Counted from the first letter of the stretch, positions 9,116-19,265 are shown. The stretch is DNA of 64,000 nucleotides from Crenothrix polyspora (GCF_900163755.1 NZ_FUKI01000092.1:1-64000), one strand, 5' to 3'. Program-made: numbers and translations. Notes: generated from the sequence alone by a model not told the origin.

Positions 9116-9466
9116 TTAACGATACCACTCTGCAATCATTTTTTTGCATTCTTTTTGCCAATTGCAGTCATTATCGTAACAAATATTACGTATCTCAGAA
9201 CGAAAACAAGGTTGACAATTTATAGCTTTTTGAATATTTCTAATCAGTTCGACTTTATGGGTAATTTTTTCTGAATTGATAACACCAATTGATTTAGCAA
9301 GCTGATGAAGCCCCACCAGCGTTAAATAATCATCTTCTTCCGCTTGTTTCAGGTAGCGGGATATTTGTGTATTTGCATAATAGCCTTCTATACCCAGCCG
9401 GGTGTCCAGCGTATCATTGGAGTCAAAATTTTGGGTGATTGATTGAAAATTGCTTATATTTTCCAT
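9116..9466 (-). CDS. Small SAP-like protein with Cys cluster
   Basis: This 116-residue protein has a helical middle (DDYLTLVGLHQLAKSIGVINSEKITHKVELIRNIQKA) that looks like a SAP-type DNA-binding helix-extended loop-helix. It is followed by a cysteine-rich tail with CQPCF, then a third Cys, CNW and a last Cys before the C-terminus. I recall similar small proteins with a SAP-like segment and a C...C...CLW...C tail in sulfur oxidisers and methanotrophs, with no known function. It is a single gene with no operon partner. The Cys tail could bind zinc or a cluster; that is inference. Confidence 0.6.
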   Translation of the reverse strand: MENISNFQSITQNFDSNDTLDTRLGIEGYYANTQISRYLKQAEEDDYLTLVGLHQLAKSIGVINSEKITHKVELIRNIQKAINCQPCFRSEIRNICYDNDCNWQKECKKMIAEWYR

Positions 9467-9619
9467 GATAGTTAACCTTATTCAGCGGTGAACAAAAAGC
9501 GTGATCTTACGGATCGCGTATTTTAAAAGCCACGTTGTATCCTAAAGCAGTTGTTATTTGCAGTCTGTGATATATTTCACAAATTAGAGAAATGTATTTT
9601 TCTGAACTGACCGTGCAAT

Positions 9620-9748
9620 TACAGCGTTTTCAACTTAGGACAGTTACAGCCACCGTTCGTGCTGAGCTTGTCGAAGCATGAACGACACACTTCGACAAGC
9701 TCAGTGCGAACGGTTACGCTGTAATTATTGAACTGTGAAAACGCTGGA
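9620..9748 (-). mobile_element. MITE A copy 3
   Basis: This is a full 125-bp MITE A (9622-9746) in inverted orientation relative to copy 2. One flank is TA (9620-9621); the other is GA, so the expected second TA has mutated or been lost. It lies 205 bp downstream of the metalloprotease stop codon and next to repeat E copy 2. Confidence 0.87.
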
Positions 9749-9780
9749 ATAAGTATTGATTTAAACATGAGCTACTTGTG

Positions 9781-9869
9781 TGCTGCAAAAACCTGCGAAG
9801 TTTTTAAAACCTCGCAGGTTTCACGCTAATCAAAAATATATTCGACCGATCAAGATTGACTGAGTACCA
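9781..9869 (-). repeat. Repeat E copy 2 (uninterrupted)
   Basis: The reverse complement of this stretch begins GGTACTCAGTCAATCTTGAT and continues through GCGTGAAACCTGCGAGG, TTTTAAAAAC and CTTCGCAGGTTT. It contains a hairpin (9789-9821; arms AAACCTGCGA and CGCAGGTTT) that could end transcription of the upstream metalloprotease. It is the empty-site relative of the copy split by MITE A at 5612-5826. Confidence 0.65.
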
Positions 9870-9950
9870 GGTAATTATCACGGGATTTAGTGTTGCGCCA
9901 TGTGGAAAATCACACAACTTAACAAGCCAAAAACTGTATTTTAAAAATTT

Positions 9951-12299
9951 TTACAAGTTAATTTCATTACTGTAGCCAGACTTGCCTAAAGAATTAGCAG
10001 CTTTAACTTTGTAACGCACCACACCCGTTGGAGCAGTTCCGGAATACGCATTTGTTGTTACAGATGCATAACGTTTAGTGCCGTAATTGCAGGTTGTGCC
10101 GACTACTGTACAACGCCAAACTTCATAACTACTGGCATTACTGACTTTACCCCAGGTTAATGCCGTAGAGGTTGTGGTTTTACGAACACCAGACAAATTA
10201 GTAGGTGTGAGCGGAATGGCATTTTTGGTGGTGGCAGAAGCACTGGCTGATAGTGCGGTTTCATTTCCAGAAATATCGCGGGCTTTAACCTGGAAAGTAT
10301 ACGCGGTTGCCACCGCCAAACCAGAAGCGGTATATAAGTTAGATGCTTGCCAGCTACTGTTAACACAGCCTGTACCACCAGTTGTACAAACAAACATATA
10401 TTGCACCGCTGTACCAGAGTTATCGGTTGCTACTGTGGCTTTCATACTAATACTAGAGCTGCTGGCCGCTGTTGGTTTAGTAGCCCAGGTCATTGGGCTT
10501 GGTGTTGGTGCTGTAGTATCGGCGGGCACGGCTGCTGTGGTGGCCGCCGCTGTGATCGAATAGCCAGTTTCGTTACCGCTGGCATCTTTGGCTTTAACTT
10601 GATAGTTATAGGTAGTATTAGCAGCCAATCCGGGTGCTGTGTATTGATTAGAGGTTTGCCAATTGCTATTAACACAGCCTTGGCTACCTGAAACACAAGC
10701 AAACAGATATTGAACACCACCACCGCCCTCATCCGTAGCAGGCGTTGCTGTCATGCTGATGCTGTTAGTGCTGGCTCCTGCATTCGGTAACACATCCCAA
10801 GCCATAGGGTTAGGCGTGGGGGCTGTTGTATCAGGTGCTATATTCGATGGCGTTACCGAACCACTAATAAAATATTTTCCTAAACTGCCGTAATCTGAGT
10901 AAGGTGTAATGTTATTACTCACGCCGCTAACAGCCAGGTAATATTGGCCATCGCTGACAATGGTTGCAGAAATGACCGCATTGGTATCATCAAGCGGATC
11001 AATCTGCGCTATTTGTGTGCCTGCCTGGTCGTATAGTGTGGCTTGTATATCTAAATTAGCGCCTTTTTTATCAGCTCTTTGAAAGGCTGCCCAGGCAGGG
11101 CTAATGCTAATTTGTAACGCGCCTACACCGGCATTAAAGCTAAAGTAATCAACATCGGTACGACTTTCAATAATACCCTTGTTACTGGGGCTGGTATTGT
11201 GTGGATCAGTTTCGGGATTGGTTGCGCTAATTTGCCCTGTTGTAGAAAGTAATAAAGGCGTAGCATTTAATTGTGTATTGCTATGATCATCAGCTCGCGC
11301 AGTTAAATTGCTCGTAATAATGCCGATGTCATCTTGAGTTTGAGTAGCAAAAGCGTATTCGCCTTTACTCCACTGCGTAACATTATTGTAATAACCAACA
11401 CCCATGATAGGTGCCCAAGATACAAAGCCGGTACCGTTGCCCGCATAATAGCCTAGCGACGTTGTGCCATCATTGAAGCCGTCATGTGACAACCCCAGAT
11501 TGTGTCCCATCTCGTGTGAAGCCGCTTCAGCAACATACGGTGCAAAGCCGCCACCTAATGCGTTGTAATACACCAGTGCGGGTGAATAATAGCTGTAGTT
11601 GCTAGCCCCCCACACCCCCACGTAAGCCACCCCACCCGAGCCGAAAGCTGGCATCTGAACGTTATTGGCATCGACATTACTCGTAATGAGAATACGACCT
11701 ACTGTGGGGCCGAAAGCAGCCGGTAATTCTGTGGTTACGTCGACATTAAACGGTGCATAATCTTCGGCAATACGATGCCAAACTTCTGCAATTTGACCTA
11801 ATTCTGTGGCACTAAAAGCAGTGAGATTGCCGTCGGTATCAAAGGCTTTGGCATTATAACTGCTAACGGTTGAGTTCCATGCTGTTCCGGTAATCACATG
11901 ACCGTCAAAATCAAGATAAATTATTTTTGTTGCGCCGGGTTTGCTGTGTAAGGTAAACGTGTCAGTTGTACTGAATGCCATAGCTTGTTGTGGTGCGGTT
12001 GCTAAAGGTGCTGGTAAAAAAGTATCAGCATATAAAACCCCACCTTCATCATCGATTTTTATGTAGGTTAAATCATCATCGGTAAAATTGATTTTGTGTA
12101 GCCACGCTAAAGCATTTTTTTGTTTTGTTGCCGCTAATGCATTGAGCTTGGCTTTAACTGAGCCCTCAGGAAGATCGGTAATTTGAAAGGGGGTATTCTT
12201 CCCAAAATGTTTTGTTACGTGCTTGACCGCTGATAAAGTGACAGTAGGTGTACTGGCAATGGCGATTGCCAAAAATGTGGATAGTCGATGTGCTTTCAT
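9951..12299 (-). CDS. Secreted zinc metalloprotease with PPC and fibronectin type III domains
   Basis: This 782-residue protein begins with a signal peptide (about residues 1-23). The catalytic motif H262-E-x-x-H266-x-x-G269-x-x-H272 (HEMGHNLGLSH) marks a metzincin-like, reprolysin-related peptidase. A pre-peptidase C-terminal type beta domain follows at about 370-480. Two near-identical Fn3-like modules (about 490-595 and 596-695, each starting DTTAPTP) and a third Fn3 (about 700-780) complete it. It is likely an extracellular or surface protein that degrades or binds protein. TAAGG precedes the ATG. It is divergent from clpB, and a hairpin of repeat E and MITE A copy 3 follow its 3' end. 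Confidence 0.88.
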   Translation of the reverse strand: MKAHRLSTFLAIAIASTPTVTLSAVKHVTKHFGKNTPFQITDLPEGSVKAKLNALAATKQKNALAWLHKINFTDDDLTYIKIDDEGGVLYADTFLPAPLATAPQQAMAFSTTDTFTLHSKPGATKIIYLDFDGHVITGTAWNSTVSSYNAKAFDTDGNLTAFSATELGQIAEVWHRIAEDYAPFNVDVTTELPAAFGPTVGRILITSNVDANNVQMPAFGSGGVAYVGVWGASNYSYYSPALVYYNALGGGFAPYVAEAASHEMGHNLGLSHDGFNDGTTSLGYYAGNGTGFVSWAPIMGVGYYNNVTQWSKGEYAFATQTQDDIGIITSNLTARADDHSNTQLNATPLLLSTTGQISATNPETDPHNTSPSNKGIIESRTDVDYFSFNAGVGALQISISPAWAAFQRADKKGANLDIQATLYDQAGTQIAQIDPLDDTNAVISATIVSDGQYYLAVSGVSNNITPYSDYGSLGKYFISGSVTPSNIAPDTTAPTPNPMAWDVLPNAGASTNSISMTATPATDEGGGGVQYLFACVSGSQGCVNSNWQTSNQYTAPGLAANTTYNYQVKAKDASGNETGYSITAAATTAAVPADTTAPTPSPMTWATKPTAASSSSISMKATVATDNSGTAVQYMFVCTTGGTGCVNSSWQASNLYTASGLAVATAYTFQVKARDISGNETALSASASATTKNAIPLTPTNLSGVRKTTTSTALTWGKVSNASSYEVWRCTVVGTTCNYGTKRYASVTTNAYSGTAPTGVVRYKVKAANSLGKSGYSNEINL

Positions 12300-12418
12300 G
12301 GCTGACCTTAGTGATTATAAAATGGTGAAAATAAGCATACATCAGTCGTTAAATTAGGTTTGTGACGCGATTCACAAAAATGAAATTCTTCTGTTCAGGA
12401 TTGTTGCTGTAGCGCCTG

Positions 12419-12447
12419 CTTGAAAAACAGCTAATCGCACCCCATTT
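12419..12447 (+). promoter_or_regulatory. Sigma-32 heat-shock promoter of clpB
   Basis: CTTGAAA (12419-12425) and CCCCATTT (12440-12447) are separated by 14 bp. Both match the sigma-32 consensus (CTTGAAA, then 13-15 bp, then CCCCATNT) exactly, 34 bp before the clpB start codon. Confidence 0.88.
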
Positions 12448-12481
12448 CACAGTTAATTAAACATAACTTTGAGGCCACACC

Positions 12482-15058
12482 ATGCGTATGGACAAATTAA
12501 CCCACAAATTTCAAACTGCGCTGAGCGATGCCCAAAGCTTGGCATTGGGCAAAGACCATCAATTTATTGAACCGGTGCATTTATTGATTGCTTTATTGGA
12601 TCAAGAAGGCGGCAGCATCAAACCCTTATTAGCGCAATTAGGCGGTAATGTACAAATTTTGCGGGCTGAATTGACCAAGGAAATCGCCCGCATTGCTACC
12701 GTAAGTGGCTCCGGTGGCAACGTGCAAATCTCCAACGAATTGTCGCGCTTATTAAATATGACCGACAAGTTGGCGCAAAAACGTAACGATGCGTTTATTT
12801 CCAGCGAACTGTTTTTATTGGCCATCTTTGAAGAGAAAGGCTTTCTGCAAGACCTGTTCAAAAAAATTGGCCTGACTAAACAGGACATCGAAAAAGCCAT
12901 TGATGCCATGCGCGGCGGTGAGGCAGTAGGCGATGCCAATGCCGAAGACCAGCGTCAGGCACTGAAAAAATACACCATTAACCTGACCGAACGTGCCGAA
13001 CAAGGCAAGCTTGATCCGGTCATAGGTCGTGATGATGAAATACGTCGCACCATACAAGTATTGCAACGCCGAACCAAAAATAATCCGGTGTTGATTGGTG
13101 AGCCGGGCGTGGGCAAAACCGCGATTGTCGAAGGGCTGGCACAACGCATTGTGAACGGCGAAGTGCCAGAAAGCATGAAGCATAAGCAAGTATTATCACT
13201 GGATATGGCGGCGTTGATTGCCGGTGCTAAATTTCGGGGTGAATTTGAAGAGCGATTGAAAGCGGTATTGAACGATTTGGCCAAGCAAGAAGGTCAAGTG
13301 ATCTTATTTATTGATGAGCTGCACACCATGGTTGGCGCGGGTAAAGCTGAAGGCGCGATGGATGCCGGTAATATGCTAAAACCGGCATTGGCGCGGGGCG
13401 AATTGCACTGCGTAGGTGCAACTACGCTGGATGAATACCGCAAGTACGTGGAAAAAGATGCGGCCTTGGAACGGCGTTTCCAAAAGGTAATGGTTGATCA
13501 GCCATCGGTGGAAGATACCATTGCCATTTTGCGCGGTTTGAAAGAAAAATACGAAGTGCATCACGGTGTGGATATTACCGATCCAGCCATTGTTGCGGCA
13601 GCTACTTTGTCGTATCGCTATATTAGCGACCGACAACTGCCTGATAAAGCTATTGATTTAATTGATGAAGCGGCCAGTCGCATCCGTATGGAAATGGATT
13701 CCAAGCCGGAAGAAATGGACAAGCTTTACCGACGCTTGATTCAATTGAAAATTGAACAGGTCGCCTTGAAAAAAGAGGCCGATGCGGCTTCTAAAAAACG
13801 TTTGGGGATTTTGGAACAAGATATTGGCGAATTAGAGAAAGAATATTCGGATTTGGAAGAAATCTGGAAAGCAGAGAAAGCGTCTTTGCAAGGTTCAGCG
13901 GCAATTAAAGAAAAGCTGGAACACGCCCGGGGCGAACTGGAAGCTGCCAGTCGTACCAATGATTTAGCCAAGATGTCCGAGTTGCAATACGGCATTATTC
14001 CGGCTCTGGAAAAACAGTTAGACACAGTCGTTTCTTCAGAAGGCCAAAAAATGACCTTGTTACGTAACAAAGTCACTGAGGATGAAATCGCCGAAGTGGT
14101 GTCCAAATGGACAGGTATACCGGTGTCCAAAATGATGGAAGGCGAGCGCGACAAATTGTTGCGTATGGAAGAGCAACTCAATAAACGGGTGATCGGTCAG
14201 GAAGAAGCCTTGAAAGCGGTCAGTAATGCCATACGCCGCTCCAGAGCCGGTCTTTCTGACCCTAATCGCCCGAACGGTTCGTTTTTGTTTTTAGGGCCTA
14301 CCGGCGTGGGTAAAACCGAGTTGTGCAAGGCCTTGGCGGAATTCTTATTCGACACGCCGGATGCGATGGTGCGTATAGATATGTCCGAGTTTATGGAGAA
14401 GCATTCGGTGGCACGGTTAATTGGCGCACCGCCAGGGTATGTCGGCTATGAAGAAGGGGGGTATCTCACTGAATTGGTCAGACGTAAACCGTATTCGGTG
14501 ATTTTGCTGGATGAAATTGAAAAAGCCCATCCCGATGTATTCAACGTATTATTACAGGTTTTAGACGATGGCCGTTTAACAGACGGGCAAGGCAGAACGG
14601 TGGACTTTAGAAATACTGTGATTGTGATGACTTCAAACCTGGGTTCGACACGGATTCAGGAGTTGGCCGGTGAAGTCAATTACCATGCGATGAAAGAAGC
14701 GGTGATGGAGATTGTGGGACATCAGTTCAGGCCGGAATTCATTAATCGTATTGATGAAGCAGTGGTATTTCATCCCTTGGATCAGCAGCAAATACGCGCT
14801 ATTTCGTGCATACAAATTGAATTCTTGCGCAAGCGTTTGCTGGATCGTGACATTGGCTTTGAGATTGACGATAATGCCTTGGATATATTAGGCGAAGCGG
14901 GCTTTGATCCGGTCTATGGCGCAAGACCCATGAAGCGTGCGATTCAGCAGCAGCTAGAAAATCCATTGGCACAGTCAATATTGGCAGGCGAGTTTGTCGC
15001 AGGTGATACGATAGTGGTGAATGTGCTTAACGATTCATTGCACTTTAGCAAAAAATGA
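12482..15058 (+). CDS. clpB: ATP-dependent disaggregase ClpB
   Basis: ClpB is the Hsp100 disaggregase that works with DnaK to rescue aggregated proteins in the cytosol. The order is N-terminal Clp domain (about 1-145), AAA1 with Walker A GEPGVGKT near 207, coiled-coil middle domain (about 410-530, which separates ClpB from ClpA), and AAA2 with GPTGVGKT near 610. The 858 residues match E. coli ClpB (857). The start [11 protein letters not shown] aligns with the family; GAGG lies upstream. Transcription comes from the sigma-32 promoter at 12419-12447. Confidence 0.98.
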   Translation: MRMDKLTHKFQTALSDAQSLALGKDHQFIEPVHLLIALLDQEGGSIKPLLAQLGGNVQILRAELTKEIARIATVSGSGGNVQISNELSRLLNMTDKLAQKRNDAFISSELFLLAIFEEKGFLQDLFKKIGLTKQDIEKAIDAMRGGEAVGDANAEDQRQALKKYTINLTERAEQGKLDPVIGRDDEIRRTIQVLQRRTKNNPVLIGEPGVGKTAIVEGLAQRIVNGEVPESMKHKQVLSLDMAALIAGAKFRGEFEERLKAVLNDLAKQEGQVILFIDELHTMVGAGKAEGAMDAGNMLKPALARGELHCVGATTLDEYRKYVEKDAALERRFQKVMVDQPSVEDTIAILRGLKEKYEVHHGVDITDPAIVAAATLSYRYISDRQLPDKAIDLIDEAASRIRMEMDSKPEEMDKLYRRLIQLKIEQVALKKEADAASKKRLGILEQDIGELEKEYSDLEEIWKAEKASLQGSAAIKEKLEHARGELEAASRTNDLAKMSELQYGIIPALEKQLDTVVSSEGQKMTLLRNKVTEDEIAEVVSKWTGIPVSKMMEGERDKLLRMEEQLNKRVIGQEEALKAVSNAIRRSRAGLSDPNRPNGSFLFLGPTGVGKTELCKALAEFLFDTPDAMVRIDMSEFMEKHSVARLIGAPPGYVGYEEGGYLTELVRRKPYSVILLDEIEKAHPDVFNVLLQVLDDGRLTDGQGRTVDFRNTVIVMTSNLGSTRIQELAGEVNYHAMKEAVMEIVGHQFRPEFINRIDEAVVFHPLDQQQIRAISCIQIEFLRKRLLDRDIGFEIDDNALDILGEAGFDPVYGARPMKRAIQQQLENPLAQSILAGEFVAGDTIVVNVLNDSLHFSKK

Positions 15059-15075
15059 TTTAGTAATGACAGTCA

Positions 15076-15107
15076 GTCCTTTCAGGGTGTTAACACCCTG
15101 AAAGGAC
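15076..15107. terminator. Bidirectional hairpin between clpB and mscL
   Basis: A perfect 32-bp palindrome (two 16-bp arms; one arm is GTCCTTTCAGGGTGTT) lies 18 bp after clpB and 10 bp after mscL, which converge here. It lacks a strong T tract, so it may act as a weak bidirectional terminator or an mRNA 3'-end stabiliser. Confidence 0.65.
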
Positions 15108-15116
15108 GACTTATAT

Positions 15117-15521
15117 TTAATTCTTGTTCTTCAACAAATCTCTGATTTCTCTTAGTAAAATCTCTTCATTAGTGGGTACGGGCGCTGCTTCTGGTGCAGC
15201 CGCTTCGGCTTTTTTAAGGCTGTTAATCAACTTAACAGCCATAAAGATGGCAAACGCAACAATAGTGAAATCTACCATGGCCTGCAAAAAATTACCGTAA
15301 TTTAAAGTGACCGCAGGCACATCGCCTACCTTGTCTTTTAAGGTTACCGCCAGCTTAGAAAAGTCTACACCGCCCACCATTACGCCTATTGGCGGCATAA
15401 CAATATCGGCCACAAACGATGAAACAATTTTACCGAATGCAGCGCCAACAATGACACCGACGGCTAGGTCAATTACATTGCCTTTTATTGCAAATTCTTT
15501 AAACTCTTTTAGCATACTCAT
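15117..15521 (-). CDS. mscL: Large-conductance mechanosensitive channel
   Basis: MscL is an inner-membrane homopentamer that opens under osmotic downshock. The 134 residues, amphipathic N-terminus [24 protein letters not shown] (first transmembrane helix with the glycine/alanine-rich pore motif) and second helix near residues 75-97 ([16 protein letters not shown]) are standard. The charged C-terminal bundle ends [17 protein letters not shown] ribosome binding site precedes the ATG at 15521. It is monocistronic. Confidence 0.97.
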   Translation of the reverse strand: MSMLKEFKEFAIKGNVIDLAVGVIVGAAFGKIVSSFVADIVMPPIGVMVGGVDFSKLAVTLKDKVGDVPAVTLNYGNFLQAMVDFTIVAFAIFMAVKLINSLKKAEAAAPEAAPVPTNEEILLREIRDLLKNKN

Positions 15522-16085
15522 AAATAATCCCCTTTTAAATTATTTTTTCTAGTTTGGTACTTCTCCAAAGTTAATGCCAGAGAAGGGCTTTAAAAATCAA
15601 ATGTTAATAAAATACATAGCACACTTTAAGCTGAGTTAAAAATCTCGTACACATTTAGCACGTTTTATACGCTTGATAGTTTTGGTTCTTTTTGCTTCTG
15701 CCAGCCATCTAAACCTCATAATACTGCTGGGGCTTGTCTAGCGCTGTACATTACGGGCTGTATTTTATCAAGCTTAGGCAAAGCGAGCTATTATCAGAAA
15801 TTTTCTATTGTAGTGTGGAATAAATAAGCTTCCTACGCAATAAGTATAAATACTTAGCGTGAACGCAATCCATCCATTATCGGTAGATATTACTATACAA
15901 TGGCAGCTTTTAAGACACCTCTTAGCTGACAATAACACTACCCGTAAGCTTACTTGCTTAAATATACACAGATAAAGTATAGTAATTTTTAAAAAAATTA
16001 TTTAATTAATGCAAATTACTGGATAAGTGTACAAAAATTACAAAATATTATCGGTTATACGTGGATAGACGGTGCTTTTAGTAAG
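15522..16085. other. Long AT-rich intergenic gap between mscL and phoB
   Basis: About 560 bp between divergent mscL and phoB, very AT-rich from about 15940 on. I found no ORF with family resemblance, none of the repeat families seen elsewhere, and no convincing hairpin. The mscL promoter must lie at its left end. Confidence 0.4.
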
Positions 16086-16093
16086 CGCACTGG

Positions 16094-16128
16094 CTGTCAT
16101 CAAATGGAAATATTGCTATAGCTAAAAT
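16094..16128 (+). promoter_or_regulatory. Possible Pho box and -10 of phoB
   Basis: CTGTCAT (16094-16100) is a perfect Pho half-site. Four bases later a weak second repeat TGGAAAT (16105-16111) occurs, and a -10-like TAAAAT (16123-16128) follows 11 bp further. This spacing is that of PhoB-activated promoters, where the Pho box replaces the -35. Autoregulation of phoB-phoR is known in other bacteria. The second half-site is poor, so confidence is moderate. Confidence 0.4.
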
Positions 16129-16161
16129 GTAAACTTTTAAGCTTAATTATAGGGGCAACCG

Positions 16162-16881
16162 ATGTCGCAATTTAATATTCTTGTGGTTGAAGATGAAGAA
16201 GCCATTAGACAAATGTTGGTATTGGTGTTGGAACAAGCAGGTTTTGCAGTGCTAGCGGCTGACAGTGCAGCAGAGGCACAAAATGCACTGTATAAAACCC
16301 TGCCCGATCTCATAGTATTGGACTGGATGATGCCGGTGACCAGTGGTGTTGAATGGGTGCGGCGCTTAAAGAAAGATGCACTCTACCAAGAAATACCGGT
16401 TATTTTGTTAACAGCGCGTGGTGAAGAAGAAGATAAGATAAAAGGCTTGGAAGTCGGAGCCGATGATTACATGACCAAACCATTTTCGCCCAAAGAATTG
16501 ATCGCTCGTATTCGCGCAGTATTACGCCGTGCGGGCAAAATATCGGCAACTGATATAATAACCCTAGGCGATTTGCAATTAGACATAGGACAACACCGTT
16601 TTAGTATTGACCAACGCCAGGTTGAAATCAGCCCTACTGAATTTCGCATGGTACAATTTTTTATTAGTCATCCTGATAAAGTGTTTAGTCGTAGTCAATT
16701 ATTAGATCAAATCTGGGGGCGTAGTGTGTTTATAGAAGAGCGTACCATTGATGTGCATATCCGTCGCTTGCGTAAAATTCTTGATGAATACGGACGTGGC
16801 GATTTATTACAAACAGTACGCGGCTTTGGTTATAAGTTTTCTTTGACTGATGCAACTGTTGTGGCCAACACTACACATTAA
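16162..16881 (+). CDS. phoB: Phosphate regulon response regulator
   Basis: PhoB is an OmpR-family response regulator. The receiver domain (1-120) shows the acidic pair in VVEDEEA, the phosphoacceptor Asp in LDWMMP near residue 54, the switch Thr in LLTARGEE and the conserved Lys in DDYMTKPFSPKEL. The winged-helix domain contains SPTEFRMVQFFISHPDKVFSRSQLL and ends RTVRGFGYKFS. A ribosome binding site AGGGG precedes the ATG. phoR follows 9 bp later, confirming the PhoB assignment over other OmpR-family members. Confidence 0.95.
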   Translation: MSQFNILVVEDEEAIRQMLVLVLEQAGFAVLAADSAAEAQNALYKTLPDLIVLDWMMPVTSGVEWVRRLKKDALYQEIPVILLTARGEEEDKIKGLEVGADDYMTKPFSPKELIARIRAVLRRAGKISATDIITLGDLQLDIGQHRFSIDQRQVEISPTEFRMVQFFISHPDKVFSRSQLLDQIWGRSVFIEERTIDVHIRRLRKILDEYGRGDLLQTVRGFGYKFSLTDATVVANTTH

Positions 16882-16890
16882 ATAAATCTC

Positions 16891-18225
16891 ATGGGTATTT
16901 GGCAAAAGGAATTTACTTCCGTTGTTTTACTGTTTTTGTTGGTCACTGTTTTAGGCGGGCTGACCGGCTGGTTCTTGCCTTTGTTGTTGCTGTTAACATT
17001 AATATTATTGATTTACCAAATCTTTCAAATCAACCGTTTTGAAAGATGGATCAGTACCGGTGGCAGAAGCCAATATCCAAAAACCACCGGCGTGTGGGAA
17101 GAAATTTATTATCACGTTTACCGCATAAAAAAGAACGAGAAACGCCGTAAGAAAAAACTCAGCAAGGTGATTGAACAATTTCGCCAATCTACCGAAGCCT
17201 TGCCCGATGCCGCCGTGGTTCTAGGGGTTAATGATGAAATTGAATGGGCCAATAAAACCGCACGTAGCGTATTAGGCTTGCAACAGTCTGATAAGGGTCA
17301 ACGTATTCCTAACCTGATCCGGTTTCCTGAGTTTATCCGTTACCTCAAATCCGGTAATTATGACGAAGCCGTGATAATGCCTTCGCCAATTAATAGTCAG
17401 ATTACTTTGGCGGTGCGTGTGGTCAGTTACGGTGCGGGATTGCGTTTACTGCTAGCGCAAGATGTAACACAACTGAAAAAAATGGAGCGCATGCGCAAAG
17501 ATTTTGTCGCCAATGTGTCGCATGAGCTACGTACGCCACTGACAGTATTGAAAGGTTATTTGGAAACCCTGCAAGATATGGATGATGGCGAATCGTCGCT
17601 ATTAACCAATTCGGTACAGCAAATGCAGGCACAAACTGAAAGGATGCAGAATTTGGTGGATGATTTGCTGTTATTAACGCGACTTGAGACCCAGCAGCGC
17701 AAAACTCAATGCATTAATGTACCCGCTTTGTTAACGCAAATCTGCAAAGAACACAGCGTGATATTAAATAACCCTGAACGAATAGAACTTATCCTGGGTG
17801 CGCAGGTGCATATTGTTGGTGAAGAGCTAGCGTTACGCAGCGCTTTTAGTAATTTACTGAGCAATGCACTAAAATACTCACCCGATGATGCGCCGGTTAA
17901 AGTGCGTTGGTATCAAAATGCCGAAGCGGTGATTATGTCGGTGGAAGATAATGGTGAGGGCATCGCCGCCGCCGATATTCCGCGTGTGTCAGAGCGATTT
18001 TACCGTGTTGAAATTAAACGCAGTAAAAAAGTGCAAGGTATTGGCTTGGGCTTGGCGATAGTTAAACATGCCTTAATGCGCCATGATGCACGTTTGGTAA
18101 TTACCAGTGATGTGGGCAAAGGCAGTTGTTTCAGTTGTTATTTCCCGATTAGCCAAGTTTGCACACCAAAAACCAATACCGTACTTACCGAGCCGACAGC
18201 GTCGCTTTTTCTAAACGATCATTAA
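16891..18225 (+). CDS. phoR: Phosphate regulon sensor histidine kinase
   Basis: PhoR phosphorylates PhoB under phosphate limitation. This 444-residue protein has two N-terminal membrane helices (about 8-50) with almost no periplasmic loop, a basic stretch KKNEKRRKKK, a PAS domain (about 95-200), HisKA with the phosphoacceptor in NVSHELRTPL near 211, and an HATPase domain (SNALKYS, VEDNGEGI, IGLGLAIVKHAL). The tiny periplasmic part is typical, since signal comes through the Pst transporter, which is not in this window. Its 3' end overlaps convergent tsaC by 41 bp. Confidence 0.95.
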   Translation: MGIWQKEFTSVVLLFLLVTVLGGLTGWFLPLLLLLTLILLIYQIFQINRFERWISTGGRSQYPKTTGVWEEIYYHVYRIKKNEKRRKKKLSKVIEQFRQSTEALPDAAVVLGVNDEIEWANKTARSVLGLQQSDKGQRIPNLIRFPEFIRYLKSGNYDEAVIMPSPINSQITLAVRVVSYGAGLRLLLAQDVTQLKKMERMRKDFVANVSHELRTPLTVLKGYLETLQDMDDGESSLLTNSVQQMQAQTERMQNLVDDLLLLTRLETQQRKTQCINVPALLTQICKEHSVILNNPERIELILGAQVHIVGEELALRSAFSNLLSNALKYSPDDAPVKVRWYQNAEAVIMSVEDNGEGIAAADIPRVSERFYRVEIKRSKKVQGIGLGLAIVKHALMRHDARLVITSDVGKGSCFSCYFPISQVCTPKTNTVLTEPTASLFLNDH

Positions 18226-19180
18226 TCGCCGACCACTGTGCCCCAGTGGGTGGCTGTTCCACGACAATCACATCATGTTGCTGATGATCCAGCTCACGCA
18301 GTGCTGCGTATAAATACTGTGCGTAAGTTTCTGCTGTTGCAGGCATTTTTATTACATATATTTGGCTGGTTTCTGTAATGCTTGTTTGGTAGCTCATAAC
18401 CGCGATTTTTTTATTTTCCGATGTCAGTGTGTTAATCAGATTCTGCAAGTGATCACTGGGGCAAAGTAGCGCGGTGGTAAGCGGGGCATAGTGTACGGCC
18501 ATCATACCCGGTGCGCGTATTTCATCTGATGGGATCTGTTTTGCATTGCCTGGCACAATCAGTTCAGTTTGCAAGACAGCTTGAATTTGTTCGACGGTAA
18601 TATAGCCATACCGAAGTAAACGCGGTGTGTTGCCGCTTAAATCAATAATGGTGGATTCCACACCGACTTCACAAGCCCCGCCATCCAAAATTAAATCCAC
18701 GGCATCGCCCAGTTCTTCTGCAACATGCGCTGCTTGCGTGGGGCTGATGCGGCAAAAACGATTGGCAGACGGTGCTGCAATACCGCCACCAAACTCGCGT
18801 AATAATTGTAATGCCACCGGATGATTAGGCACACGCAGCCCTACGGTGTTTTGACCGCCGGTTACCGACATCGGCACACAGTCTTTTTTATTTAAAATAA
18901 TAGCGAGAGGCCCTGGCCAGAAGTGTTCAGCTAACTTGAATGCGTTATCCGGTATATTTTCTGCCCAGTCGGATAAACACGCACTGTCAGCAATATGCAC
19001 GATGAGTGGGTGATTGGCTGGCCTGCCTTTGGCTGCAAAAATACGTGCTACGGCTTCTGGGTTACTGGCATCTGCGCCCAGGCCGTAAACAGTTTCGGTG
19101 GGGAAAGCGACTAAGCAGCCTTGATGCAGTAGGTTAACGGCTTGTTTGATAACTGATTCGTTCGCTGTACACAATCTCAT
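18185..19180 (-). CDS. Threonylcarbamoyladenylate synthase, Sua5 type
   Basis: This enzyme makes threonylcarbamoyl-AMP from Thr, bicarbonate and ATP for the t6A37 modification of ANN-decoding tRNAs. The YrdC domain (about 1-200) includes FPTETVYGLGADA, KGRPANHPLIVHI and APSANRFCRISPT. The additional Sua5 C-terminal domain (about 215-331) with PGMMAVHYAPL separates it from short TsaC. I start at the ATG at 19180 (331 residues) because the in-frame upstream extension runs into repeat C copy 2 and lacks homology. It overlaps the phoR end by 41 bp. Confidence 0.92.
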   Translation of the reverse strand: MRLCTANESVIKQAVNLLHQGCLVAFPTETVYGLGADASNPEAVARIFAAKGRPANHPLIVHIADSACLSDWAENIPDNAFKLAEHFWPGPLAIILNKKDCVPMSVTGGQNTVGLRVPNHPVALQLLREFGGGIAAPSANRFCRISPTQAAHVAEELGDAVDLILDGGACEVGVESTIIDLSGNTPRLLRYGYITVEQIQAVLQTELIVPGNAKQIPSDEIRAPGMMAVHYAPLTTALLCPSDHLQNLINTLTSENKKIAVMSYQTSITETSQIYVIKMPATAETYAQYLYAALRELDHQQHDVIVVEQPPTGAQWSAINDRLEKATLSAR

Positions 19181-19231
19181 GATAGAAAATGTTCTTGAGG
19201 TATTGTCATTCTTATGGCTAAATTGAGAACG

Positions 19232-19265
19232 GTAGGGTGTATTCGCCACTAGGCAATACACCACA
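19232..19265. repeat. Repeat C copy 2 (partial)
   Basis: GTAGGGTGTATTCGCCACT followed by AGGCAATACACCAC matches the left half of repeat C copy 1 at 5843-5943. The right half is missing. It lies in the gap between tsaC and pfp. Confidence 0.5.

Noticed and set aside
10174-10732. Repeats and ORFs on the opposite strand of the metalloprotease
   Set aside because: They are shadows of the tandem Fn3-coding modules.
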